Shown here one piece after another: positions 45,254 to 57,178 of a DNA stretch of 64,000 nt (position 1 is its first letter; every line of letters begins with the position of its first letter). The DNA is from Allium sativum. Taxonomy: Eukaryota; Streptophyta; Magnoliopsida; Asparagales; Amaryllidaceae. The position numbers and the translations under genes were made by a program. The stretch is taken from NCBI GenBank assembly GCA_030737875.1, contig CM060915.1, positions 360,961,863 through 361,025,862 of the forward strand. Direction: 5' to 3'. The notes under the pieces are model-generated. The model had not been told where the DNA came from. It searched no databases and worked only from the letters and a program-made list of their open reading frames with translations.

Positions 45254-47833
45254 TAACAACCTACAACTTCGGGCAGTAAATATTTAAATATCGAGGTTAT
45301 TTAAATATTTAAAACTTGGATTTAATAGTGATTAAATCCTTTTATAAATAATAATTAATGAGGAGAAAACATATTGTTGAATTTTTGTTTACAAAGATAA
45401 GTAGAACGAAGATATATCGATAATGTGACCGAAAACAGTTTTATCGATAAACGACGTCATACTTGCTAAAAGTTGTTAGAATATCATGTGCATGTAGTAA
45501 CAATAGATGAACACATATATGTATAAACATAACATATAAATCGAAATACAAATGATATATGTGTAAATATTCTAGAATATGAAAAATGGCTTAAAATGAT
45601 AGGGACACGTGTCATCAATTGAATGGAACACATATCTTGGAATTAAATAAGTTAAAGACACATAAACATATTAGGTGTCCATGTGTAGAAACATCTAAAG
45701 ACACCTAAGTAGATATGTGTCTTCATCCTAAAGCATGCATGAAGATAAGGAGGACAAGTGTCCAAAACTAAATTACCAAACCAGCTTTGAAAATTACTAT
45801 ATAAAGGGTGGAAAGGTCATTCTTTTTCATGCATTCAAAAACATAAACCAAGATAAGAAAAAGAAGAGATGTTTAGAAGAAGCCAAGAGAAGGAATACAA
45901 GTTCAATTTTGAGATCTAAGGTGAGAAAAACTATTTAAGTTCATGTATTCATTTCATATTTTGAAGAAAAGTTGAGAAATTTATGAATGAATGATTGGAC
46001 TGGAACCCCTAAAAATGATGTTCGGTATTTTGGGAATAACTTTTGCAGTTCTTAATGAAATTTCGACTTCTCCATCAATTTGGAAAGCTAATTCAAAGGA
46101 CTATAACTTTCACTTGTACCACTTTTTCCAACTCGATCGTTTGTGTACTTGAAAACTGGACGCAAAGTCAGGTAAAAATGGACATGTTAAAAATGCCTTG
46201 TGATGTTTGATTTTACGTATTAAATTGGTAAATGATTTTCAGGTTTTCTTTTCATGACAATTAATAGACTAAGAAAGCTTCTCTTTGTAAAAAAAAATTG
46301 GAGTCAAAAGCTATATTTATCATAAAGAAACAACGTCATACATTTTGCCCAAAAATAGGCAGAAATTTTGAGTTTTGAAACTTTTTATAGCATTTCTAAA
46401 AGCTATCTTTTCTCTGAATTAGTTATGAAGTTTAATAAGCAACCCAAAACTTTTCATAGCACCCCAGAAACGCTGTAGTAAGCTGTTTTTGGTCTAAAAT
46501 CATTATAAATCACCCAAAAATTTTCATAGCACTTTTGAAAGCATTGTTTTTTCTCTGAATTGACTACAAAGTATTTTAAAACGAGCAGAACTTTTCATAG
46601 CATGACAAAAATGCTGTTATAGATGTTTTGAGTATAAAAATCATGGTAAATTATTCCAAATCTTCTTAAATTTGGACTTGAGCTTCCTTATAGTATCATA
46701 AACAAACTGACAAAATCGAGGATGTTAAACCAAATTAAAAGGGAGTCAAAACGTGTCAAAATTAAGAACAAGGAAGATTGACAAATTTCGACGATTTGAC
46801 GAAAATAATTGGGAGAGATGATAAGTACTATATGATGTTCTATGAGACTTTTCATGAAGATAGCAAGGAAAACTATGAGTATGCTTATCATCTAATCCAT
46901 TATTATTTCATAAACCTTTGTTTTAATTTAAAGATGCATATGACTTTAACATACTACATTGACTGCAATCTTTGCTTCGGTAAGTATAGAACATATACGA
47001 CTGATGATTGAGGACATTGACGACTTAGTATGAATAGCATAAAGTCCTGAAGTCAAGAACATAAGGATTAGTAGGGGACTGAGACAAACATAGAATACTT
47101 ACGGTTTGATTGCATTATCGAAATGCATTACTCTGACAAATGTTTTTATAAAATAATATTTTCGAGCATACCTTTTCTTGATGATTAGTTTGAAGTTATA
47201 AACTATTTTATCACAAAGAAGTTTTCGGTATTTGAAATAAAAGAGGTTTATCTTTTGAAAAGAAGTTATTCAAGATATATATATATCTTTCAAAATGAGT
47301 ATTTACAGAGTATTTTACCCTTACTTGATATAAAGAGTATTTTTGAAAGTAAATATTGATTTTAAATGTTTTGAGTAAAGAAGAACTACGTTGGCTTGAT
47401 CCTATATCTAATTGCTTACCCAATTAGACAAAGGTATGTAGGCAGTCACAAGTGGTAGTGATGCAACTACTATTTTAATAAAAATATTTTTGGTACTTGT
47501 TATTATATCTTGTAATGGTGCATCTTTCATGTGTTATCATTTATGTCATACTGACATAATTATCAAGTGTGCAGGAATGAATATCGATGTCCATCTCACC
47601 AGAGTCGCATAATAGCCGATTTATGGTAAATATGTTTAAATTGGTATTTAAAGAACACCCTATGGTTTAAATGAATACTTTGATAAGTGGCATTTATTTA
47701 AATTCTATCCAGTGCATTTAGTGATGTTGTTCATACCAATAAAATACGATGGTTGCTATCATTGTTTTTTTTTTTAAAAAAAAGGGAAGGATTTTCAGCA
47801 ATTTTGGCTGGTCTGAAATTTCGGGGTGTTACA
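45254..47833 (+). mobile_element. 5' LTR of the 7-kb element
   Basis: TATA box TATATAAAG at 45798-45806; candidate donor GTGAG near 45920; candidate acceptor gtgcag near 47575. No coding domain. Confidence 0.88.
45798..45806 (+). promoter_or_regulatory. Putative TATA box, 5' LTR of the 7-kb element
   Basis: TATATAAAG, conserved at 50211-50219 in the other LTR. Confidence 0.6.
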
Positions 47834-47835
47834 AG

Positions 47836-47847
47836 TGGTATTCGAGC
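47836..47847 (+). other. Primer-binding site of the 7-kb element
   Basis: TGGTATTCGAGC two bases after the LTR; two mismatches to the usual initiator tRNA-Met site. Confidence 0.7.
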
Positions 47848-49652
47848 TTAGGTTAGGTGCCTAAATGAAAATTTGCCTAAGATTAGTAAATCATTTTAGA
47901 AATTTTAAAATGAAGTTGCCTTAATTTGACGAATAAAAATGGATAAGATAAGGCATCATTCCTCTGATCAGGTATATGAGTAGTATTTATTTGTTTAACT
48001 TTTATTCATAAAATAATGTGTTGACTCATTTTCAAGCATACATAAAGAGGTTTAACAAAGTTGTAAGTGCAAATGATTAGTTATGAAGTAACGAAAGAAT
48101 AAATGAAGTGGCATGTAAAGGAAGGAATGTTGCAACTTGAAATGAATACAATAGAGTGGCTTAAGAGGAATAAGGTATTGCAACTTATCGAGGAATGAAT
48201 TAAATGAGCTTGGGCAAATAAAAGTGAAGAAGACCGAAAATAATAAATTGAACACTACATTCATGCAAAAATAAGGTGAGAAAGTCTATTTAAACAATTA
48301 TGTCATTTCGTAGTATGATATTAGACTTATTTAGCACTAACGATGTTAGTTTAAAGCTGTTAAAACATCTTTCAACAATCCAGTCATAACTTTTGATTCC
48401 TTGATTTGGGTTTAAGTTAATCTTATTGGGAAGCTAGGTTTATTATCTAGAATATTTACATTATATATATTTTAATTTTAAAAGTCCGCTAAACATTTTT
48501 GCAAACTGAACTATGTGTTTGACAAAAAGGAAGAAGAAGGGGGTTTATACTTAGGATGATTTTCGAGGTTGAAAGAGTGGATTTTCCAAAATGAAATGGT
48601 TATCCCTATGGAAGTAATGAATACAAAGTATAAAAGCACTTTAAGAAAATAATTTGTTTAAACTTATGAAAGATTTTTATTGATTATTTCATCAATGATG
48701 GATACTTTCGGATGACGATGTGCGGTATAAGACAATAGATCTTGGGTATTGCACTGTTACTCTATGTTGGTATCGAGCCGAGTAGAGTACATCTTATTTG
48801 ATGATGGGATGCCAGTCATGAGACAATAGATCTTGGATAGTGCAACTATTACTCTGTGTTGGTATCGAGCCGAGTAGAGTACATCCTATTTGATGATGGG
48901 ATGCCGAATGCAATAGGATAAAATATCCTAGATTGATTGTGTGGCTTGGATCCACTTTGATGAATATAATCATGTTGTAAAAAAATTGAAGACATTAAAT
49001 GATCTGTCTATATTACTCTCTGGTACATTTTGATAGATACCACAATAAGGAGAGTACATTATTATTTGATGAATTGATTTCGATGAATATAATCATGTTG
49101 TTAAAAAAAATTGTAGATATTACATGAGATGTCTTATTACACTCTGGTACATTTTGATGGGTACCGCAACATGGAGAATACATCCTTATTTGATGATGAT
49201 GATGATGAGTCGGATGAGCCGGAGTATGATGAATCTTTGGTACATTTCAATGGATACCACACAAGAAGAGTATGTCTTTACTGGATGATTTGGCATTGGC
49301 TGCAATTATGTATAAAAAGGGGAGGCTCTAGAATTAACTCCCAATTGAGTGTATATTCATGGAAAGGAGACTGGGTATTGATGTGGATTGCAAAGAAAAT
49401 GATCCTGATTTCGGGCATAAAAAGAAACTATGGCGTGCCTGATCTAGTAATAGCTTGCAGGATTGATAAAATGTTGATCACAAAATGAGAAGTTCCAATC
49501 ATATAATATCCAGGTAAGTCTTAAACTCTGAATTTCGAATTATGAAATTGTTTTGAAAGTATACTTTCAAGAAAATGCCCTGGATACTTATTTGTGGAAT
49601 ATTTGGTTTTCTTTTGAATAATTATTGCAAAGAATTTCAGGGAGGAAATTCC
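47848..49652 (+). other. Interior of the 7-kb element, non-coding with repeats
   Basis: No retroelement protein domain is visible. A 119-codon frame at 49129-49488 is partly made of the repeats below and matches nothing known to me. Confidence 0.6.
48731..48905. repeat. 91-bp tandem duplication with diverged relatives downstream
   Basis: Units starting gacaatagatcttgg lie at 48731 and 48822, and both contain ggtatcgagccgagtagag. More decayed relatives (tggtacattttgatag, then gataccac, then gagtacat) follow at about 49011, 49133 and 49228. Confidence 0.85.
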
Positions 49653-49669
49653 TTTTAAGGGGGAAAGAA
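49653..49669 (+). other. Polypurine tract of the 7-kb element
   Basis: TTTTAAGGGGGAAAGAA directly before the 3' LTR. Confidence 0.75.
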
Positions 49670-52265
49670 TGTAACAACCTAAAACTTCGAGCAGTAAATA
49701 TTTAAATATCGAGATTATTTAAATATTTAAAACTTGGATTTAATGGTTTTATAACCTCGATTAAATTCCTTTATAAATAATAATTAATAAGGAGAAAACA
49801 TGTGTTTTGAAATTTTGATTACAAAGATAAGTAGGTCGAAGAAATATCGATAATGTGACCGAAAACAGTTTTATCGATAAACGACGTCATACTTGTTAAA
49901 AGTTGTTACAATATCATGTTGATGTAGTAACAATACATGAACACAGCATATAAATCAAAATACAAATGGTATATGTGTACGTATTCTAGAATATGATAAA
50001 TGACTTAAAATGATAGGGACACGTGTCATCAATTGAATGGAACACATGTCTTGGAATTAAATAAGTTAAAGACACATAAACATATTAGGTGTCCATGTGT
50101 AGAAACATCTAAAGACACCTAAGTAGACATGTGACTTCATTCTAAAGAATGCATGAAGATAAGGAGGACAAGTGTCCAAGACTAAATAACCAAACTGGCC
50201 TTGAAAAAACTATATAAAGGGTGGAAAGGTTCATTCTTTTTCATGCATTCACAAACATGAAACCAAGATAAGAAAAAGAAGAGAGGTTTATAAGAATCAG
50301 AGAGAAGGAATACAAGTTCAATTTTGAGATCTAAGGTGAGAAAAACTATTTAAGTTCATGTATTCATTTCATATTTTGAAGAAAAGTTGAGAAATTTATG
50401 AACGAATGATTGGACTGGAAACCCCTGAAAATGACATTTGGTATTTTGGGGATAACTTGTGCAATCCTTAATGAAATGTTGACTTCTCTATCAATTTGGA
50501 AGGCTAATTCAAAGGGCTACAACTTTCACTTGTACCACGTTTTCCATTTCGATCGTTTGTGTACCTGAAAACTGGACGCAAAGTCAGGTAAAAATCAGTC
50601 CACAATGGACACGTTAAAAATGCCTCATGATATTTGGTTTTATATATTAAACTGGTAAATTATTTTGAGGTTTTCTCTACATGATAATTAAGTAGACTAA
50701 GAAAGCTTCTCTCTTTAAAAAATTTGGAGTCAGAAGCTATCTATATCATAAAGAAACAACGTCAAACATTTTGCCCAAAAACAGGCTGAAATTCTGAGTT
50801 TTGAAACTTTTTATAGCATTCCGAAACACTATATTTTCTCAGAATTAGTTACGAAGCTTAATAAGTGACCCAGAACTTTTCATAGTGTCCCAAAAATGCT
50901 GTAGTAAGCTATTTTTGGTCTAAAATCATTATAAATCACCCAGAACTTTTCATAGCGCTTCTGGGAGCACTGTCGATTCTCTGAATTGATTATGAAGTAT
51001 TTTAAAACGAGTAGAACTTTTCATAGCATGATAGAAATGCTATTATAGATGTTTTGAGTATAAAAATCATGATAAATTATTCCAAATCCTATTAAATTTG
51101 GACTTGATCTTCCTTACAGTATCATGAACAAACTGACAAAATCGAGGATGTTAAATCAAATTAAAAGAGAGTCAAAACGTGTCAAAATTAAGAATAAGGA
51201 AGATTGACGAATTTCGATGATACGAGGAAAATAATTGGGAGAGATGATAAGTACTATATGATGTTCTACGAGACTTTTGCATGAAGATAGCAAGGAGTAC
51301 CATGAGTATACTTATCATCTAATCCATTATTATTTCATAAGCATGTGTTTTAATTTAAAGATGCGTATGACTTTAACATACTACATTGACTGCAATATTT
51401 TCTTCGGTAAGTAAAGAACATACATGACTGATGATTGAGGACATTGACAACTTAGTATGACTAGCATAAAGTCCTGAAATCAAGAACTTAAGGATTAGTA
51501 GGGGACTGAGACAGACATAGAATACCTACGGTATGATTGCATTATCGAAATGCATTACTCTGACAAATGTTTTTATAAAATAATATTTTCGAGCATACCA
51601 TTTCTTGATAATTAGTTTGAAGTTATAAACTATTTTATCGCAAAGAAGTATTGAGTATTTAAAATAAAAGAGGTTTATCTTTTGAAAATAAGTTCTACAA
51701 GAGATATATAGATATCTTTCAAAACGAGTATTTGCAGAGTATTTTACCCTTACTTGATATAAAGAGTATTTTTGGAAGTAAATATTGATTTTAAATGTTT
51801 TGAGTGAAGAAGAACTATGTTGGCTTGGTCCTGTATCTAATTACTTACCCAATTAGACAAAGGTACGTAGGCAGTCACAAGTGGTAGTGATGCAGCTACT
51901 ATTTTAATAAAAATATTTTTGGTGCTTGTTATTACATTTTGTAATGGTGCATCTTTCATGTGTTATCATTTATGTCATACTGACGTAATTATCAAGTGTG
52001 CAGGAATGAATATCGATGTCCATCTCACCAAAGTCACATAATAGCTGATTTATGGTAAATATGTTTAAATTGGTATTTAAAGAACATCCTGTGGTTTAAA
52101 TGAATACTTTGATAAGTGTCATTTATTTAAATTCTATCCAGGGCATTTAGTGATGTTGTACATACTTATAAAATATGATGGTTGCTATCATTGTTTTTTT
52201 TTTAAAAAAAAAAAATGGAAGGATTTTCGGCAATTTTGACTAATCCAAAATTTCGGGGTGTTACA
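49670..52265 (+). mobile_element. 3' LTR of the 7-kb element
   Basis: Aligns with 45254-47833. Its last ~225 bp are included in the downstream tandem duplication and recur at 55848-56068. Confidence 0.88.
50211..50219 (+). promoter_or_regulatory. Putative TATA box, 3' LTR of the 7-kb element
   Basis: TATATAAAG, matching the 5' LTR. It could drive transcription into the downstream flank. Confidence 0.5.
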
Positions 52266-52400
52266 TGAATAGTGTTTCAAAAAAGTATGGAAAATCTAAA
52301 CTATCTAGAATAACGATATGAATTACACACTGATTTTCACATCAGAGATGATCACGAACACAGAAACAATCACAGACACGGATATAAGTAAATATAAAAT

Positions 52401-52490
52401 CACTACACCAGAAAAGACAATTAGTAGCGTTAAAAGAATGCTACTAAAACTTTTAGTAGCATTGTAGAGAACGCTGCTATACGACATGCA
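52401..52490 (+). mobile_element. CACTA-like left terminus (copy 1)
   Basis: Starts CACTACACCAGAAAAG, followed by repeated motifs of the type gttaaaagaatgctac and tagtagcattgtag, as in CACTA subterminal regions. The equivalent in copy 2 begins at 56193 with its first base mutated. No inverted right end was found in the window. Confidence 0.55.
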
Positions 52491-54167
52491 ACTAAAAGTC
52501 TGATTTTTTTTGTTGCGTTGTCGTAAACGCTACCAAAACTTTTTTAAACTGCAAGAGAAGTTTTACTGAAGCATTTTTTTTATGCAACTGTATATTTTTT
52601 GTATTAGTTTACATTTGTTTCTATATCATTTTGAACACACTACTAAAATTTATTCGTTGTTTGGTAATATATTTTAAATTATCCACCGTTGGTGACCTGC
52701 ATTATTTACTACCATCAGTTATATAATATCCTTATTAAAACGAGTGATCAAACACATAATTGTCTTATTCAAACCAATAATTAATCACATAATCATCGTA
52801 TTCAAACAAAAAATCAATCAATCATATGACCATATTCAAACAATTGAAAACATATGCTAATCACAAATTAGTTCAATAATTATTTTGAACAAAATATGTC
52901 ATATTCCACGAACAATCATAAACAAGTTTACACAAATAGTACGAACAAAATATCATAGTATATATAACAATTAAAGCTATATCCATAAACCCGATCACTT
53001 CAAAGTGGAAAGTACATTCTAAATGTTAACTTCAAGTAATTCTCGACAAGTTTTTTCCAAGAATACATCTATTATGCTTATAATCCCATTAGACATCTAG
53101 CAGTGTAAAATCCTAAATATATTGAAATAAAGGTTGTCAATCACTTGCATTGACTACTTGACTTATTGAAATATATAAAAACTTGGTGAAAATGATGTTA
53201 ATTATGTTTCTTTATCTTCTTTTTTATAGTATCTTGTAAAATTAAGAACTAAAGTTTGATATTTTCTAAATCCAGTAAACATACGTCAACGTTTTAGAAA
53301 AATTAACAATGTTAATTAGTATTACTGTAGCAAAAAGGAGTAACTTTCTATACTAACAAATTTAATCTACAAAGCTTAATGGTATGAAGTCAGTAATGAT
53401 AATCTATTCTATGCTCCCCTATCTACTTAGGGAAGGAGAAAATTGTGCAGCGCTTTAAAATTAAAAAGCAAAGTCTAGATATGTTTAGTTCCACCTGGAA
53501 AAATATTTAAGTGCAAAATGAAAAAAAAGATCAACTTGAATATGCTTCGAGTTTGACAGTACAAAATGAAATAAATTATCTATTCTGAGCAGCATAAAAA
53601 AGAAAACCGTGAGTGCCAGACGTACCATCAGTAGATTATATATCTGGAGCACCGTCTATAGTGCAAAGCATAAGTGGACACCAAATTATTTTCAACGCCT
53701 CACTTAACAGGGAGGTATATGTATAGTACTTCGCCTATAACAGGAAAAAATGTGTAAAGTTCAAGTCAAAAGTATAGCCATTGACAAAAACAGATTAAAG
53801 ATACAATAGTGCAATTTGCACGGATCGAATATAACTTACCACATGAAATTAAGAACCAAATTCAAGAGCAAAGCTTGGGAATATATCCACGCGTTTCAAT
53901 AAGCATATTTCAGGCCTAGCCTGCAAAAAAGGCAATGATCATGTATAAATATTAGATGAAGACTTGGAAGGCTAACACAGCATTACAACAAATTTGTTTA
54001 GATTATACTTAACATAAATTTAATTGTACAGATCCGGATTTTGATTTCGTACTTTAAATCAATTTCTTTCTCTCCTCTTCCTACTTCCATTGATCCACTT
54101 ACTTTATTGATTCTCCTCCGTCTCTTCCGAAGACATAAATCAACCACATTTCCAATCAAACTGCGAC
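52491..54167. other. Interior of the duplicated unit, AT-rich, no recognised gene
   Basis: No transposase or other domain is visible. The sequence is repeated at 60950-62633. Confidence 0.45.
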
Positions 54168-54764
54168 ATCGGACTCTCACTTGCCACACTCTTTGACTCC
54201 ACCTACTCCGCCTCTAAAATCTCCATCCTCACACGCAACCGCCCCAAGCTTTGACGAAGTGTAATAATGATCAGGGCATCCTCGTCCTTTACCAATGTCA
54301 ATTCTTTCAGCGCCGACGTCAGGGACTTCGACGCTGTAGAGCAACCTGTCGAGGGGTCTGGTGATGACATAGATGTGTTGATCTGTAACCATGGAATTTT
54401 TGTGCCCAGAGAGCTCGAGAAGTTAGACTTAGAGCAGATTAGGTTCATGATGGATGCGAATGTGACTGGGATTCTAATTTGATTAAAGCGGCATTGCTAG
54501 GAGTGAAAAAAGGTCTAGGGAAACTTGACTGCCTGGTTGCATTGTACTTATATCTTCCCATTCTACACAGGTCTGAGTCTATGGTTACACTACTTACTCA
54601 ACTAGCAAGTTTGCCCTCCGTGGCTTAGTAAAAGCTTTGCAGCATGAGGTGACTGCTGACATTATTCGTGTCACTCTCATTTTTACTCCTGATACAAAAT
54701 CTCCAGGTTTATAACAAGAGCATAGATTGAGACCAGACATCACTACCGAAGATTTTGAAAAATA
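54168..54764 (+). pseudogene. 3-ketodihydrosphingosine reductase-like (TSC10-type SDR) fragment, copy 1
   Basis: Decayed piece of a short-chain dehydrogenase. Segments in shifting plus-strand frames match the plant enzyme that reduces 3-ketodihydrosphinganine in sphingolipid synthesis at the ER. In order they are IGLSLA and ISILTRNRPKL (54168-54254), ADVRDFDAVE then DVLICNHGIFVPRELE and MDANVTG (about 54313-54474), SKFALRGLVKALQHEV with the preceding catalytic-type YTTYSTSK (about 54580-54650), and TLIFTPDTKSPG (about 54680-54710). Breaks include an extra base after 54254, a stop at about 54479 and one in the VYGY region. These blocks join with no obvious intron, so capture from a spliced transcript is possible. 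N- and C-terminal parts are missing. Confidence 0.75.
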
Positions 54765-54825
54765 AAATAGATAGTACTCAATCCATGACTAAATTTTTGG
54801 TCATCTCTTACCATGTTAATACAAG

Positions 54826-54920
54826 CACTACAACAGAAATTATCTTTTATAGCGGCATATAGCCGCTATTAATCAATTCTATAGCAGTTCGATAAATGCT
54901 GTATATCGACATGTTATAAA
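54826..54920 (+). mobile_element. Second CACTA-like left terminus (copy 1)
   Basis: Starts CACTACAACAGAAATTATC with subterminal motifs of the type tagcggcatatagccgcta, different from those at 52401. Repeated in copy 2 at 63298. The motifs tagcggc and gctataa recur down to about 55280. No right end was found. Confidence 0.5.
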
Positions 54921-55847
54921 AAACTGTTAAATATTTGTAACACAAAAAAAAAACCCGTTGTAAAAGAGCATGGATTTATAACACAAATTTGTCTCTATGT
55001 TACTTAAAGACAATAGCTCATCCTCACCACTATTAAATATCTAAATCTTAATGAAAATGAGAATCTTTATAACACAGCATAACTGCTATAACATATTTCT
55101 TCGATAGTGGCTATATGATGCTACTAAATCAACATGTTATAGTATTGCTAAATCCTTTTACAGTTCATATATGCTGCTATAAAATTCGTAGATACAATAT
55201 TACTTATTTGTTGTTATTTTTTGACAGTAAGCCTATATTACATTACATTTTCATAGCCGCTACAACTAACAATTCCATTATGACATAGCAACCCAAATTA
55301 ATATTCTATTATTACTAATTCACATGATGGTAGTTCCATATAATCTGTTAGGTTTTTCCTTTTATTTTTGGGTTTCTGTCTAAAAAAATAGATAAAGTGC
55401 CTAAATAGAAAAAAAATAGAATATTAATTTGCTGCTATTCTTTGGCCAAAATGTACAACACGGTTATAGGCCATATTTACATGCATATTAATTTGCTTCT
55501 ATTCTCTTGATGCAGTGTCCGTTTCCATTTTGTGACCCAGGTGCAGCGTGAAGATCTACAATGATACCCAGATTGTATTTTCTGTGAAGTGGCATTGACA
55601 TAATAGTTAAATTATCGGTATAGTACTACTACCTCAAAAAATATAAGTGCATACATGAAGCAATCTTACTCTGCCCATACGAAGGTATTATCGAGAGCGT
55701 GAAGAGACCCACTGACATAACAGCTGCAGCCTTGTCGGATCCATAGCCATTAGTGACTTGAAAGTTGAAACTCACCTTTCATTCTTGCAGGACTGGTGAT
55801 AAAAAACACAGATGGATCATCTTCTCCCCAGTTTCTTGCTTCTCCAC
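54921..55847. other. Remainder of the duplicated unit (copy 1)
   Basis: Mostly CACTA-type subterminal sequence. Near 55670-55760 a short minus-strand open stretch (NGYGSDKAAAVMSVGLFTL) looks protein-like but is unidentified; it may be another captured exon. The matching part of copy 2 is outside the window. Confidence 0.35.
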
Positions 55848-56068
55848 AATAGCCAATTTATGGTAAATATGTTTAAATTGGTATTTAAAGAACATCCTAT
55901 GGTTCAAATGAATACTTTGATAAGTGTCATTTATTTAAATTCGATCCAGTGCATTTAGTGATGTTGTACATACTTATAAAATATGGTGGTTGCTATCATT
56001 GTTTTTTTTAAAAAAAAATGGAAGGATTTTCGACAATTTTGGCTAATCCGAAATTTCGGGGTGTTACA
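55848..56068 (+). mobile_element. Truncated LTR end of the 7-kb family inside copy 2
   Basis: Matches the last ~225 bp of the LTR at 49670-52265, ends GGGGTGTTACA and is followed by TGAATAGTG, exactly as in copy 1. It is a product of the duplication and not a separate insertion. Confidence 0.88.
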
Positions 56069-56192
56069 TGAATAGTGTTTTAAAGAAAGTACGGAAAATC
56101 TAAACTATCTAGAATAACGATATGAATTACACACTGATTTTCACACCAGAGATGATCACGAACACAGAAACGAATATAAGTAAATATAAAAT

Positions 56193-56268
56193 TACTACAC
56201 CAGAAAAGACAATTAGTAGCGTTAAAAGAATGCTATAAAACTTTTAGTAGCATTGTACAGAACGCTGT
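56193..56268 (+). mobile_element. CACTA-like left terminus (copy 2), split by an LTR element
   Basis: Equivalent to 52401-52475. The sequence resumes at 60939 after the inserted element. Confidence 0.55.
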
Positions 56269-57114
56269 TGTTAGCCCTCTTTTTGGCACTAAACTTATCG
56301 GGCCAAAACCAAAGCCCAAACGCACAACCAAATGCAAGTTGCGCTCCAAGAGGCCCATCAGGGGTGCTACATCAAGCAATGACATATCGACCCAAATCCA
56401 ACTCAGTCAGATTGACTACGCATTACCTGAAAAATCGCTCACTAGGGCGACCGAGTTTCTCGCTTTCAGAAGGAACTCGTCGACCGATTATCTCGGACCA
56501 GCGTGGAGAATTTCTACAGAGCCAGTCCACTTAATATCCCGATTTCCAAGGAGATAAAGGCGGTCAACCATATGCGGGCTGAGCTCTGCTTTTGATATAC
56601 CTCTCCACGGATGCCACGTCGGCCACAACTTCCGAGGATACTATTTATGAGCAGTGGAATCAGTCTTCCAGCCACAATTCGAGCCAATGGATGGATTCCA
56701 CGTATCTGGACCTTCCCGAAATGGCCGGACCATTTCGCAACAGCCCAAGCAGCATTTTCCACCTATAAATACCTCCAAGCTTAAAGAGGACAAGGACGAG
56801 TTCTCTTGGCCAGACGGCTTCCTTCAAACTTTTCATTTCTACTCTCCTCCAGAATCTTAATCTCTAAAAAGGAAGAAAGGGAATTAGTCATTTTCTTTCT
56901 TTTCTCCAAACAGAAAAAGCATTGTATTTGTAATAAAAAAAAGAGAGAAATAATATATAAAGTGGACGTAGGCATTGTCTTTGCCGAACCACTATAAAAA
57001 TTCGGTGTGTGCTCCCCGTTCTTTCACTTTTTATTACATATTTTATCTTTATTCGTGTGTAGATCACACGATTGGGGGTTGATTGTCACGAGTGACCAAC
57101 TTTTGACGTCAACA
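56269..57114 (+). mobile_element. 5' LTR of the gag-only element
   Basis: TATA box at 56764-56771; A-rich stretch with an aataaa signal near 56930. Few differences from the 3' LTR. Confidence 0.9.
56764..56771 (+). promoter_or_regulatory. TATA box of the gag-only element, 5' LTR
   Basis: TATAAATA, repeated at 60588-60595 in the 3' LTR. Confidence 0.65.
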
Positions 57115-57117
57115 CTT

Positions 57118-57135
57118 TGGCGCGCCAGGTAGGGG
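57118..57135 (+). other. Primer-binding site of the gag-only element
   Basis: TGGCGCGCCAGGTAGGGG begins three bases after the LTR. It is not the initiator tRNA-Met type; the matching tRNA was not determined. Confidence 0.7.
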
Positions 57136-57178
57136 CAGCGCACCAACACCGCCATCGAGCTCCTGCTTATCCCAGGTC

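Larger units (their letters stand above)
45254..52265 (+). mobile_element. Non-autonomous LTR element, 7,012 bp (target duplication TGAAT)
   Basis: Flanked by TGAAT at 45249-45253 and at 52266-52270. The LTRs are 45254-47833 (2,580 bp) and 49670-52265 (2,596 bp), running TGTAACAACCT to GGGGTGTTACA. A primer-binding site follows the first and a polypurine tract precedes the second. The interior of 1,836 bp has no gag or pol. The ends suggest Ty3/gypsy origin; the family is distinct from the giant-LTR element but shares the GGGGTGTTACA terminus with the nested solo LTR at 12253-15281. Confidence 0.92.
52040..55847. repeat. Tandem duplication of 3,808 bp, copy 1
   Basis: The segment from aatag at 52040, inside the 3' LTR of the 7-kb element, recurs in order from aatag at 55848. 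Both copies include the LTR end, the TGAAT flank, CACTA-like termini and the dehydrogenase fragment. The shared aatag at the junction suggests a microhomology breakpoint. Confidence 0.9.

Noticed and set aside
55848..56068. A separate truncated LTR insertion
   Set aside because: Its flank beyond the LTR end is identical to that at 52266, so it is part of the tandem duplication.
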